Of a stretch of 64,000 nt of DNA, positions 1-9,900 are shown piece by piece. The first letter of the stretch is position 1. Each line of letters starts with the position of its first letter. Below the pieces are notes generated by a model. The model saw only the letters and a list, made by a program, of their open reading frames with translations. It was not told where the DNA came from and ran no database searches. Source of the stretch: CBDCWQ01 sp965223435 (GTDB lineage: Bacteria; Myxococcota; Kuafuiibacteriia; Kuafuiibacteriales; Kuafuiibacteriaceae). The position numbers and the translations under genes were made by a program. Where the stretch lies: contig CBDCWQ010000021.1 of assembly GCA_965223435.1 (NCBI GenBank), forward strand, positions 992,001 through 1,056,000, read 5' to 3'.

Positions 1-290
1 GGGTCGAGGTCATCGGATTTTTGACAACGAAGTGGTCCGTGAACCGCACGCAAGCGCGTTTTCCTGACGTCCCTTTGCCCCTTGCGCTTCTTAAACAAAC
101 TGGTTCCCTCGGGAAAGTCCTGATACGCGCCGGTTGAGCGATCGCAACTCTCCATGCGCGAGATACCGAACAACGGTGGCGCGAGAGGGCAAAGCCGCGC
201 CGTCCTCGAGCTCCGACTCCTCGGCCCGAGGCGCCCTGTGTACTCCCGGGCATTCGCCCGAAGGCGCGTCGTTCAGGTCGTTTTCATGGA
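1..290. other. No convincing gene
   Basis: Open frames exist on both strands but none has a recognisable domain or a clear ribosome site. A minus-strand frame from about 300 down to 91 could be the tail of something, because its codons look plausible, but I cannot name it. Confidence 0.4.
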
Positions 291-806
291 GTGAAACAAA
301 AGCGACAGGGGTGTGATGCCACACTTGTCGTACCTTGCATGCAGGGCCCTCACAAGCCTCGATCTTGCGTTTGTTGCAGTGTGAGCGGGCTCGAGTCACA
401 ATCGTGGGACGCTTTGCTTGCACCTAGACTGTACATCTCCTCATGCCCCCCTCTTCGTGATCCCAAAGGTCTATACCTGGTGGTGACGCTCAAGAAGATG
501 GGGTTCCGTGTGGAGTGGCCTCGCGAGCCGCTTTCGGCCACCTTGCTGCCGACGGTGCTCGGCGCATGCGATGCAGTGGTAGCAATAGCCAATGAGGCCT
601 GGCTTGTTTCGTCAGCCAAAGATGTGGAGCTTTCGAGCGCGAAGGCGCACGGTCTTCCGGTGTTTGTTTTTCCCAGGCCAGGCTGGGATGACAGCCTCTT
701 GCCGGGCCATGATTGGGTGGTTCTTGACGGTGGCGTGACCGCAGCATCTCGTATGATTTCGGGTGTGATCGAAAAACTCAAGATGGCTGCGCAACGCACA
801 GCCTGA
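291..806 (+). CDS. Small unrecognised protein, Rossmann-like; possible deoxyribosyltransferase-like fold
   Basis: A frame of up to 171 codons whose first 40 residues look unconvincing (Cys-rich, no clear leader). From about residue 45 the protein reads as a compact alpha/beta domain: a beta strand (RLYISSCPPL), a helix, a second strand (GFRVEW), then an acidic turn in ACDAVVAIANEAWL, a helix and a strand with LPVFVFPRPG. This order resembles nucleoside 2-deoxyribosyltransferase-like or TIR-like folds, but the catalytic residues cannot be confirmed. The GTG at 291 has no proper ribosome site. A TTG near residue 41, just after GGGA, would trim the odd N-terminus. The gene stands alone, convergent with the TSP3 gene and 55 bases from its end. 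Function unknown; fold assignment tentative. Confidence 0.45.
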   Translation: MKQKRQGCDATLVVPCMQGPHKPRSCVCCSVSGLESQSWDALLAPRLYISSCPPLRDPKGLYLVVTLKKMGFRVEWPREPLSATLLPTVLGACDAVVAIANEAWLVSSAKDVELSSAKAHGLPVFVFPRPGWDDSLLPGHDWVVLDGGVTAASRMISGVIEKLKMAAQRTA

Positions 807-861
807 TGTTTTGGGTCGGTCTAGGGAGATGACGCGTGGGATATCGAAGTGAGGCGTGGGT

Positions 862-3489
862 TTAATCCGTCGTGCAGTCCGCCTGGCTGGAAACGGGTGC
901 GTACCGCACGTAATCAAATTGGGCGTCGAGGTCCGGAGTGTTGGTGAACGTGTAGGCTATGGGACCGGCCTGCAGGACGTTGGGGAGATCTGGACGGACA
1001 TAGGTGGTCGCGTGGGACCACGTGTTGCTTCCAATGGGGCGATCGTAGAGGTAGAAATTCGACCCAACTCTGCAAATGCGCAATTCCGCATCGCCGGAGG
1101 GCCATCGAGGCCCCAATACGTAGCTGGTGTCGTCGACGGTGGTCTTGGTTTCGGCTGCCTGATAGTTTCCACGCCAACCGACCACGCTGAAAACGTAGTT
1201 CTCGGGAGACGATGTTCCTTGAGACGAGGGGTCGCGAGCGATAATACCACCGAACTGGAAGCCCGAGTCGACAGGCTTGTCGGGATCTGAAGCCTTGCGC
1301 GCGCGGACTCGTGTGGTGATCCGGAAGTCCCCGGACACCAGCTGAACAAGACCGGGTCCCTCGTCTTCTTTAAACCAAACAGTGTTTTCGGTGGGCACCA
1401 TTCTCAGGTTGCCGTTCGGAAAGTCGATGGACACGGTGGGGCCGTTGAGGACCTCCCAGAAGTCGCTGAGGTCGGAGCTTCCGAACTCATCACTGGCAGG
1501 GTCTTTCCTTGAACCGCAGCCGGTTTGTTCCAAGACACCGCAGCCGCAGACGCCAGGAGCGGTTTTCGAGATATCTTGAGGGCATCCATCGTTGCAGTCT
1601 GGGGTTCCATCTCGGTCGCTGTCTCTGTCCGATTCGTCGCAGCCGCAGATTCCCGCCGATGTCTTCAATGCATCCCGAGGACAGCTGTCGTTGCAGTCTG
1701 GGGTGCCGTCCCGGTCGGTGTCCGTGTCGGACACGCCACATCCACAAACACCTGGATTAGATTTGGCCCCATCCATTGGGCAGTCATCATCGCAGTCGAG
1801 TGACCCATCCTTGTCAGAGTCTGTGTCGGTTGCGCCACAACCACAAACCCCGGGTACCGTCTTCGCGGGGTCTCGCGGGCAGCGGTCCTCGCAATCTGAT
1901 GCTCCATCGCGGTCGCTGTCCGCGTCCGATTCGCCGCAGCCGCAGATTCCTGCCGATGTCTTCAATGCATCCCGAGGACAGCTGTCGTTGCAGTCTGGGG
2001 TGCCGTCCCGGTCGGTGTCCGTGTCGGACACGCCACATCCACAAACACCTGGATTAGATTTGGCCCCATCCATTGGGCAGTCATCATCGCAGTCGAGTGA
2101 CCCATCCTTGTCAGAGTCTGTGTCGGCTGCGCCACAACCACAAACCCCGGGTGCCGTCTTCGCGGGGTCTCGCGGGCAGCGGTCCTCGCAATCTGATGCT
2201 CCATCGCGGTCGCTGTCCGCGTCCGATACGCCGCAGCCGCAGATTCCCGCCGATGTCTTCAATGCATCCCGAGGACAGCTGTCGTTGCAGTCTGGGGTGC
2301 CGTCCCGGTCGGTGTCCGTGTCGGACACGCCACAACCACAGAGCCCAGGCGACGATTTAGTCTCGTCGCTTGGACAAGTATCGTTACAGTCCGCCCGTCC
2401 ATCGCCATCTTGATCTTGGTCGGGCATGTTGCAGCCGCATGCTCCCTCAGATGTTTTTGAGGAATCGTTTGGGCAGCTATCGTTGCAATCCGGAGTCCCA
2501 TCTTGGTCGGTATCGACGTCGGACACACCGCAGCCGCATGCTCCCTCAGATGTTTTTGAGGAATCGTTTGGGCAGCTATCGTTGCAATCCGGAGCCTCAT
2601 CTTGGTCGGTATCGACGTCGGATACACCGCAGCCGCAGGCGCCAGGAGAGGATTTGGAAGCGTCTTCGGGGCACTCATCTATGCAATCGGCGACGCCGTC
2701 TTGGTCTGTATCGGTGTCTGCTTCGTCGCAACCACACTGCCCTGGTGTGGCTTTTTCAGCATTGCTGGAACACTCATCCTCGCAATCGAAGACGCCGTCG
2801 CCGTCTTCGTCGGCATCGGGCATTCCGCAGCCACAGACGCCCGGTTCCGTTTTGCTTCCGTCTTCACTGCAGGCATCACAAGCGTCGCCTCGACCATCTT
2901 CATCGCGGTCGTCCTGGAGTGGGTTCGTGAGCTCCGCGCAGTTGTCACAAGCGTCACCAAAGCCATCCCCGTCGCCGTCGGCTTGTTCCGCATTTGGGAT
3001 CCGGGGACAGTTGTCGACTTCGTCGGTGATCAGGTCTTTGTCAGCATCGCCCTGACAGGGATCACCGGTCCCATCTTCATCTTGATCCTGCTGGTCACTA
3101 TTGGCATCGAAAGGGCAGTTGTCGCAGGGGTCGCCGACACCGTCCTGGTCACTATCCATTTGGTCGATGTTCGCGACGTCGTTGCAGTTGTCACAACGAT
3201 CTCCGAACCCATCCTGGTCTTGGTCCTCTTGGCCTTGGTTGAGTGTGCCAGGACAATTGTCACAGGCATCACCAACGCCATCGTTGTCTGCATCGGTTTG
3301 TGTGGCGTTGGGGGTATTTGGGCAATTGTCCGCTTCATCTAAAACGCTGTCGTCGTCAATGTCGGAAACAGCGCCTCCGGCGCCTTGGCCGGGAATACTC
3401 AAGCCCTCTACGGGTTCGATGGACGTTCCGCAATGGGCCACAAGACAGGCCAAGACAAATAGGATCCATGTTTGCTTGGCCGGCACCAT
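862..3489 (-). CDS. Thrombospondin type-3 repeat surface protein with concanavalin-like C-terminal domain
   Basis: Exported Ca2+-binding surface protein of about 875 residues. The ATG at 3489 follows GAGGGA by seven bases; the frame stays open 17 codons further up without such a site. A short hydrophobic leader ends at Cys15 or Cys20 (VLAC or VAHC), so it may be a lipoprotein, although neither lipobox is ideal. Residues about 45-665 are Asp-rich TSP3 repeats: first the classical DxDxDGxxDxxDNCP type, then a 33-residue variant containing GVCGCG, with three cysteines per unit. The last 200 residues form a beta-rich domain resembling DUF1349/concanavalin-like jelly rolls (motifs FWEVLNG, FGGIIARD, FDYVRYAP). 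Known TSP3 proteins bind Ca2+ and act as rigid stalks or adhesins; that role is inferred here. The gene has no operon partner. Confidence 0.85.
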   Translation of the reverse strand: MVPAKQTWILFVLACLVAHCGTSIEPVEGLSIPGQGAGGAVSDIDDDSVLDEADNCPNTPNATQTDADNDGVGDACDNCPGTLNQGQEDQDQDGFGDRCDNCNDVANIDQMDSDQDGVGDPCDNCPFDANSDQQDQDEDGTGDPCQGDADKDLITDEVDNCPRIPNAEQADGDGDGFGDACDNCAELTNPLQDDRDEDGRGDACDACSEDGSKTEPGVCGCGMPDADEDGDGVFDCEDECSSNAEKATPGQCGCDEADTDTDQDGVADCIDECPEDASKSSPGACGCGVSDVDTDQDEAPDCNDSCPNDSSKTSEGACGCGVSDVDTDQDGTPDCNDSCPNDSSKTSEGACGCNMPDQDQDGDGRADCNDTCPSDETKSSPGLCGCGVSDTDTDRDGTPDCNDSCPRDALKTSAGICGCGVSDADSDRDGASDCEDRCPRDPAKTAPGVCGCGAADTDSDKDGSLDCDDDCPMDGAKSNPGVCGCGVSDTDTDRDGTPDCNDSCPRDALKTSAGICGCGESDADSDRDGASDCEDRCPRDPAKTVPGVCGCGATDTDSDKDGSLDCDDDCPMDGAKSNPGVCGCGVSDTDTDRDGTPDCNDSCPRDALKTSAGICGCDESDRDSDRDGTPDCNDGCPQDISKTAPGVCGCGVLEQTGCGSRKDPASDEFGSSDLSDFWEVLNGPTVSIDFPNGNLRMVPTENTVWFKEDEGPGLVQLVSGDFRITTRVRARKASDPDKPVDSGFQFGGIIARDPSSQGTSSPENYVFSVVGWRGNYQAAETKTTVDDTSYVLGPRWPSGDAELRICRVGSNFYLYDRPIGSNTWSHATTYVRPDLPNVLQAGPIAYTFTNTPDLDAQFDYVRYAPVSSQADCTTD
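1643..2340. repeat. 297-bp tandem repeat inside the TSP3 gene
   Basis: The same block recurs exactly 297 bp apart (anchor CAGAT at 1646, 1943 and 2240), about 2.3 copies in all. Each copy encodes 99 residues, that is three 33-residue TSP3 units, so the repeat is a third-order unit. Copies differ at a few positions only (for example GATTCG/GATACG and GGTACC/GGTGCC), which points to recent expansion by unequal recombination or slippage. It is in frame and keeps the protein open. Confidence 0.95.
2431..2628. repeat. 99-bp tandem duplication inside the TSP3 gene
   Basis: Two adjacent, almost identical 99-bp units start at 2431 and 2530, each coding one 33-residue Cys-containing TSP3 unit. They differ from the 297-bp family at many third positions, so this duplication is separate from it. 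Confidence 0.9.
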
Positions 3490-3911
3490 GACTCGTCCCT
3501 CAAGTTCATGTCGCGTGCGAGGATCGAACAGCGAGGTCATGCCTAGGGCGCCACAGCCCGCTATGGCTCGGTCTCGAGTACACCTCTCTCACAGACATGG
3601 GCGAAGAGTACCATGCCATCTTTTTGCGAGGATGGCCATCGTGTCTTGAAGCCTCGGGACGTAGGATGCGCCGCCCCTACGTACAAGGGCGGGTGTCAAA
3701 TTCAGGACAACCGTTTCAGGGTGGTACCACCTACCTATACTGAGGCTGTTGGGCTGATGAAGGTGTGTGGTTCGATGCACGCGACTGTCGGTGGGCGGCG
3801 CAGTCTCTCACAACTCTGAATGGCGCTGCTTTGAACCCCGCGCGCCTTTGTGGCCCAGAGGCGACGAGCAAGCAGAATCTGAACGGGAACGCACTCTAAG
3901 GCACGCGCCCA
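3490..3911. other. Intergenic region between RHS and TSP3 genes
   Basis: About 420 bases between two genes on the minus strand. No open frame here has a ribosome site or recognisable product. In particular I see no small immunity-type gene directly downstream of the RHS protein. A minus-strand TTGACA lies at about 3694-3699 but lacks a good -10 partner. No T-tailed hairpin was seen. Confidence 0.5.
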
Positions 3912-6900
3912 TCAGTCGCAGTTTGTCCCCGTTTCAGCACAAGCCCGAGCAGCTCGTGCGGCTTCGAGCTCTTGCTCGGTCGGGGCAGGGAGAAAGGTGC
4001 TCAAACCGTCTCCAGGAATATCTCCGTCATAGGTGAGCACGTCGAGAGGATTAAACTCTCGTCCCAGTTCGCTCAAAAAGTTTTGCTCCATGAAAGGGGT
4101 CTCTTTGGGTGAAAAATTCTGCTGAATGGTGCTCAACGCTTCGTTGCGGTCCCGGCGCAGTCTTTCCGCTTCGAGACCCGTTTTCCCGATGGTGATGGTG
4201 TTGTTGACGCCTTCGATCATCTGAAGCGGAACCGCGATCTTCGTGAGGCCGCGGGTCACCGCGCCCGGCATCGACCACTTCTTCCGGGCCTCGTTAGCCA
4301 GCTTGCCGTGTTGTCTCTTCAGCCTCGACCCCACCTCTCCATTGGGGCGTACGCGAAACACTTGGCCGCCGCCTGAAACCCAAAACTTCTTCGTTCCTTC
4401 TTTGCCAAGGGACACAACCTTGCCCTCTGAAGCCAACGCTTCTGTGTTCAGAAACACGGCCTCCTCGGGTGCGAAGGTATCCGCAAAATCTTTGACCTTT
4501 GTTCCTAGCTTCTTCGCAGTACTGAGATCCTTTCCAACTTCCACGATATTCGAAAATGTTGAAGGTTCGGCGCCCTGTGACGGGCTTCTTGAAGTTGTTC
4601 CCAGCGGGTCGACGAAGGTTCGGGGGTTGTTGTGCGCGTAGGTGTACAGGTTTGGTCCGTCGCGGTAGCCTACCGGGTCTCGCTGAAGGAAACGCCCTAT
4701 GTGGTCGCTGTAGACCCGGCTTCTGAAGTACCAAAGCGCTAGGCCATGATCGGTGTCGAGACGACGACCAGTAAACCCATAGGGATTGCCGAAGGCAGTT
4801 GCCCGACGCGTTTCGCCGGTCTGTGGATCAAACACGCTGATGTGCCCGAAGGCACCATAGTTGTAGGTTTCGACCAGTTCTCCGGCCTCATCGCTGAGAG
4901 CCAAAATGCTCCCGGTGCGGTCTCGCAGATAGTAGTATCGACGACCCGATGTCTCCATCATTAGGGGCTGGTCGAGGCCATCTGCGAAAACGTAGCTACG
5001 AACCTCTGGAGCGCTTGCTGGAGCGCTCTTCCGCTCTTCGATGACCTGGTCGCCCCAGTAGATGTAGCGGGTTGTGACGTCGTTGATCGTCTTCGTCACC
5101 CGGCGCCCGAAGGCGTCGTAAGTAAAAGTGCCACGGCTTTGGGTTGTTTCGCCTTCGATGGGTGAGTCGATGAATTTTATGCGGTGTGCCCAGTCATAGT
5201 GCAGGGTGTGACCCAGCAACTGCTCGAGGTTGCCACGCGGGTTGTGGGCGAGGCCTGCGCCTCGATATTCGTTGTCCTTGTGGGGTTTCGGCTGCATGGC
5301 CTTCCCGGCCACGTTGTTTTGGTTGGTACGAACCCAGCTCCCCATGACGTTGTGCTCCCAGAAAACATCGGTTTCTTCCTTGTCCCCACGGTGCTGCAAG
5401 ATCATTCGATCACGAGCGTCATAGCTGTACACGAACGAGGTCGGTTCCGGCGTCCACGGGCCAGACCGATGTTCGGTCAAAACGTTGCCATTTTCATCAT
5501 AGCTCGTTTCTATAGCTCCATGGCCCGAGTAGTTTCGAAGGGATTCTCGTCCTTGCGGGTCATATTCAATTCCAAGGACAACGCCATTACCCAACGATCG
5601 AGAGGATAGGCGAGCTTGAGCGTCATGCTGATTCCACGCGATCAAGCCGTGTTGGTCGCTCACGGACTCGGCCTGGTTTCGGGCATCACGTGTCATGTGG
5701 AGGAGGCGACCGGAGCCGCCATCATCTGCTGGATAGTCCAGTCGGACGAGACCGCCGCTTGGATTGTAGTGAGCGGTGACAACCACGCCGTCCTGGACGG
5801 ACCGGGTGAGGCGGCCAAAGCTGTCATAATCGCGCGTAACCACATGGGAACCTCGTGTCCCATTGTGATCTGTGGCCCGTGTGACGCGGCCGTGATGATC
5901 GTATTCGAATTCCTGTAGGGTGGTTTCGTTCGAGTTGACGACTTTCGTCAGACGGTTATGAGCGTCGTATATTCGCCCGATCAAGACGCCGTCTTGAAAT
6001 ACCTGCGCTTGTTCGTTCCCATTTGGGTCGTACCTGAACTCCTGAAAGCTGCCGTCGGCATCTATGCTTTGAAACACCCGGTTCATTCGGTCGTAGTGAA
6101 ATTTGAGATCGGTGCCCCCTGGGGTCATGACGCGGTTCACGTTGCCATTTTCATCAAAGGAGAATGTGGTTTGTGCCTGCTCCAGCTCTCCCATTGCCTC
6201 GGTTCTCTCGTTGAGCCGTCCGAATCCGTCGTAGCCAAAATGTGTTTTGGTATTGCGTGGATTAACAATGAGAACCACACGGCCACTTTCATCGTATTCC
6301 CTCGTTTCGATTTCTCTTTCGGGTTCTGTCGCGGTCGGACGTTTCGTGACCGTGAGATGGTTGGCGCCATCATATTGGTACACCGCTTTTCGCCCATCAG
6401 GATATACAATTTCTGCAACATTCCCGCTTGCATTGTAGCTCTGGGTCGTTGCAAATCCTAAAGCATCAATCCCAGCGACCAAACGACCGTCCTCATCGTA
6501 ATCAAGTTTCTCGGTGTAGCCACGGGCGTCTATTCGCTTTGTGAGCTGACCCAACGCATCGTATTCCGAATGCGTAACCAGACTAGATGTCCCCTTTTTA
6601 CAGCCATCGGCCGTTCGAATCTGCGTGGTGACGCGGCTCATTGCATCGTATTCCAAACATGTTGTCATCGACTCAGGGGTGCCCTCGGCGCGTATTTCGA
6701 GGGTGCGGTTACCAGCTTCATCGTACTGATATCGATGAACTGTTTCGTCCTCGGTCCCCAGTGCCAAGACTTCTAGGGTTCGCTGCCCGAAAACATCGTG
6801 CTCAAAGCGAGACGAAATGTTACGGGCGTCAATGCGCTCTGTCAGGCGACCCGCTGCATCATAGTAGCTTTGCGTTGAATCTCCATTGGCATCGCGAACG

Positions 6901-9900
6901 GTTTGTGGCTGGCTATAGTCATTGAATTCAGTTTCGGTTGCAAAATAGGGTTCATCAGCGGCGTGGCCCCGGGGATCTATAGTGGCTTTCAGTCGGCCGA
7001 GTTTGTCATAGACAAAGCTGGTGACATAGGTGCGGCGTTTCTCGAACGTATGAGCTTCCGTTTCTCGAATTCTAATGTTCTCATTGGCCTCGTTGTATTC
7101 AAACTCCGTGGTTTCTCCGCTCGCGAGAATCACCCTCCGCACGTTCCCATTGGCGTCGTACTCGGTCAATTCAACGTGGCCGAGCGCATTTTCCGTGGCA
7201 TGTTGGCGATCGAGTCGGTCGTATGCGTGATGGGTTTCATTCCCATCCGGATCGGTGACCTTGATGAGGTTGCCATTTCTATCGTAACCAAAAATCGTCT
7301 TTCTGCCGCTTGCGCTTGTCGTGGATACCCGTCGATTTTGTAAATCGTAGTGATGCTTTGTGGTCTGTCCTAGCGCATTTGTCGTTGAAAGCAGATTGCC
7401 CGCGGGGTCATAGCTTCGAGTCGTTTCGTTTTTGAGGGCATCGATGGTCTTCGTAAGGCGACCCAGTCCGTCGTATTCATACGTTGTTTGATAAGTGCCT
7501 TGTCTTGGGTCAATCTCGGCCTCTAAAAGGTCCCGGTTGTTGAAGTCGCGATGCACGTGGCGCTGCAGTACTTTGTCTTGATCGTACCAATATTGGTCGG
7601 TTCGGTTACCGTTTTCATCATACTCGTAGACTTGGTGGTGTTTGAGCCCGTTGCTGATTCGTGTGAGGCGACCAAGGCCATTGTAGGATCGCGTTGTCTT
7701 CCGGGCGTCTGGGGCACCCACATTGACAACCTGTTGGGCGATTTGACCGCGAAAATCCAACTCCGTTTGTGTGACAACACCTTCCGCGTTCGTTTGCATG
7801 ACAACCCGGTGTCTTTGAGGTCGTGCGCGGTGGTCGACGGTATCAAGGAAAGGGCCGTTGCTGGTTCCATAGGATGTCTCCGTGATCCGATCCACGGGAT
7901 TTCCGTCCAAATCCGTCACGTATTGTCTCTTGAGCGTCTCACGGTTGAGCGGGTCGTAGCGTATATCAACCGTGTTTCCGAGGGCATCGATGGTTCTTAT
8001 GAGATTCCCGGCGGCATCGTAGTCGCGCCACGTGATGTGCCCCTCCGGGTCGACTGTCTCGATCACCCGACCGGCGGCATCATAGTCCCACCGTGTGACG
8101 TTGCCGTTGCGGTCGGTGCTCTCGACTCTTCGTCCCAGGGCATCGTACGCAAAAGTCGTGCGGTACCCAAGCGGGTCGATTTCGGTTGCCAGCTGCGAAC
8201 CAAGAACCACGTCGCGGGCCGGATGATACTGGTACTTGGTGACCGCTCCGGTGGCCTCCGTCTTTTTGATCAGATTGTTCGGTTGCGTTGCGTGGTCGTC
8301 AGAAGGTGGGATGGTGTCGTAGTCAAATATCGTTTCTTTGCCCTCCGGCTCCGTCATTCGGACGATTTGCCCATAGTCATTGTATTCGTAGGTGGTTTCG
8401 TTCTGCCCTGGATCTACCCTGCGTGTGACCCGACCCACTGCATCGCAGAAAAAGCTTGTGGTAAAGCCCTTCGCATTTTTCTCCCAGGTCTGACACACAT
8501 CAGTGCCCTTATAGTGGCGTCGCATTTCGGATAGTCGACGATGAGAAGATGCTGAATATGGCCCATCGCCTTCAGACCTTGTTCGTGCCGTCAGTCGTCC
8601 CAAATCATCGTATTTGAACTCGGTTGTCATCTGCGACTCTGCCCTGAGCGGCACATGGCCTCCATTCCTCAAGGTGTCCAATTCTTCGCTCGAAAATGAA
8701 TCCGGCAACGATAGGGCTTGGATCACGCGTTCGAGATTTCCGTCCTCCAGGTACCGATAGAGTTTGATGTAGCCCAAAACATCCTTTTCGTAGACTACAC
8801 GATTGAATTTGGGTTCAAACAGCTGTTGGGTGACATGGCCCAACGGGTTTATGGTCTCAATGCGATTTCTTCTGTCATCGTACGAATAGGTTGTCGTATG
8901 GCCATTCGCATTTGTGAACGAGATCATGTTGTGATGAGCATCGTACCCCATTTGCTCGATGCTTCCATCGGCGGTTGTACGACGGATGACGTTGTGGTGC
9001 TGATCGTAGTCAATTTTTTGATAGTGCCCAGATTCATTCCATGTTTCGGTGTATCTATTCTTCCAGCTGTATTGAAAATGAAACGTTTGGCTAGGACGGT
9101 CCTTGGTCCGACGATTCCGGTGGTGACTCACGGTATCATTGGGATAGTAGAATATCTCTAACCAATCTGATGCTGGCTCTTCCTTGTTCTCTTCAGCCTG
9201 TCGTTTACGAGGCGGCAATATATATTTCGACATGTTGTGGTTGTTGAGGGGGTTGTGCTGGTTTTGCAAATACTCATAGCGAGTCTCGTTTTTCTCCAGA
9301 TCCGTGAAAATTCGTAAGTTTTCGGGGCCTCCTTTGGCGTCGTTTTCAGATCCGAAGGCGTAGGATACAAATCGGCCCGTAAAATCGGTCGCCTTGTGGG
9401 CTTTGCCATTTTTGAGCTCGATTCGGATCCAGCGTGATGCGATGTTGCGATCGCTTAAGGTGACGCTATCCTCGGAGTAGCTAAGCTTGATGCCATGGCC
9501 AGCGTGGTTCATTTTTTCTACCAAACGGCCATCGGCGTTGAACCTTCTTTGAAAGCCTGATTTTTCACGGAGAACATAACCGGCGATGACTCCGGTGTTT
9601 TGGTTTTTCAGTTCCTGCAGGCGATACGATGCCCCAGGTGGATAATCGAACGTATTGTCCGGGTTGCGTTCGATGATATGGGACCGCTGCTGTGAATCAC
9701 GGTAGTCGATGTGCACCAGACCGGGAGTGTCTTCGTCGGGTTTCGGAAGAATGAGCTCGCTGTGGTTCCAGGTCCATCCGTGGCCGAACGGCCCGTTGTA
9801 GAGCGCGCGACTTCGATAGCGGCGCGTCAAGGCCAGGGTCGTGCCGATAGACTCAAGGGCGATGTCGGGTCGCTCCTCGGTGTAGAATTCTCCCGTCACG

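Noticed and set aside
1643..2628. Regular repeats as a CRISPR array
   Set aside because: Units are 99 or 297 bp, contiguous, in frame and without spacers; they code TSP3 modules.
1592..3342. Long plus-strand open frames of 186-273 codons
   Set aside because: They are Ser/Pro/Gln- or Val/Ile-rich shadows of the TSP3 gene; their periodicity follows the 33-residue repeat on the other strand.
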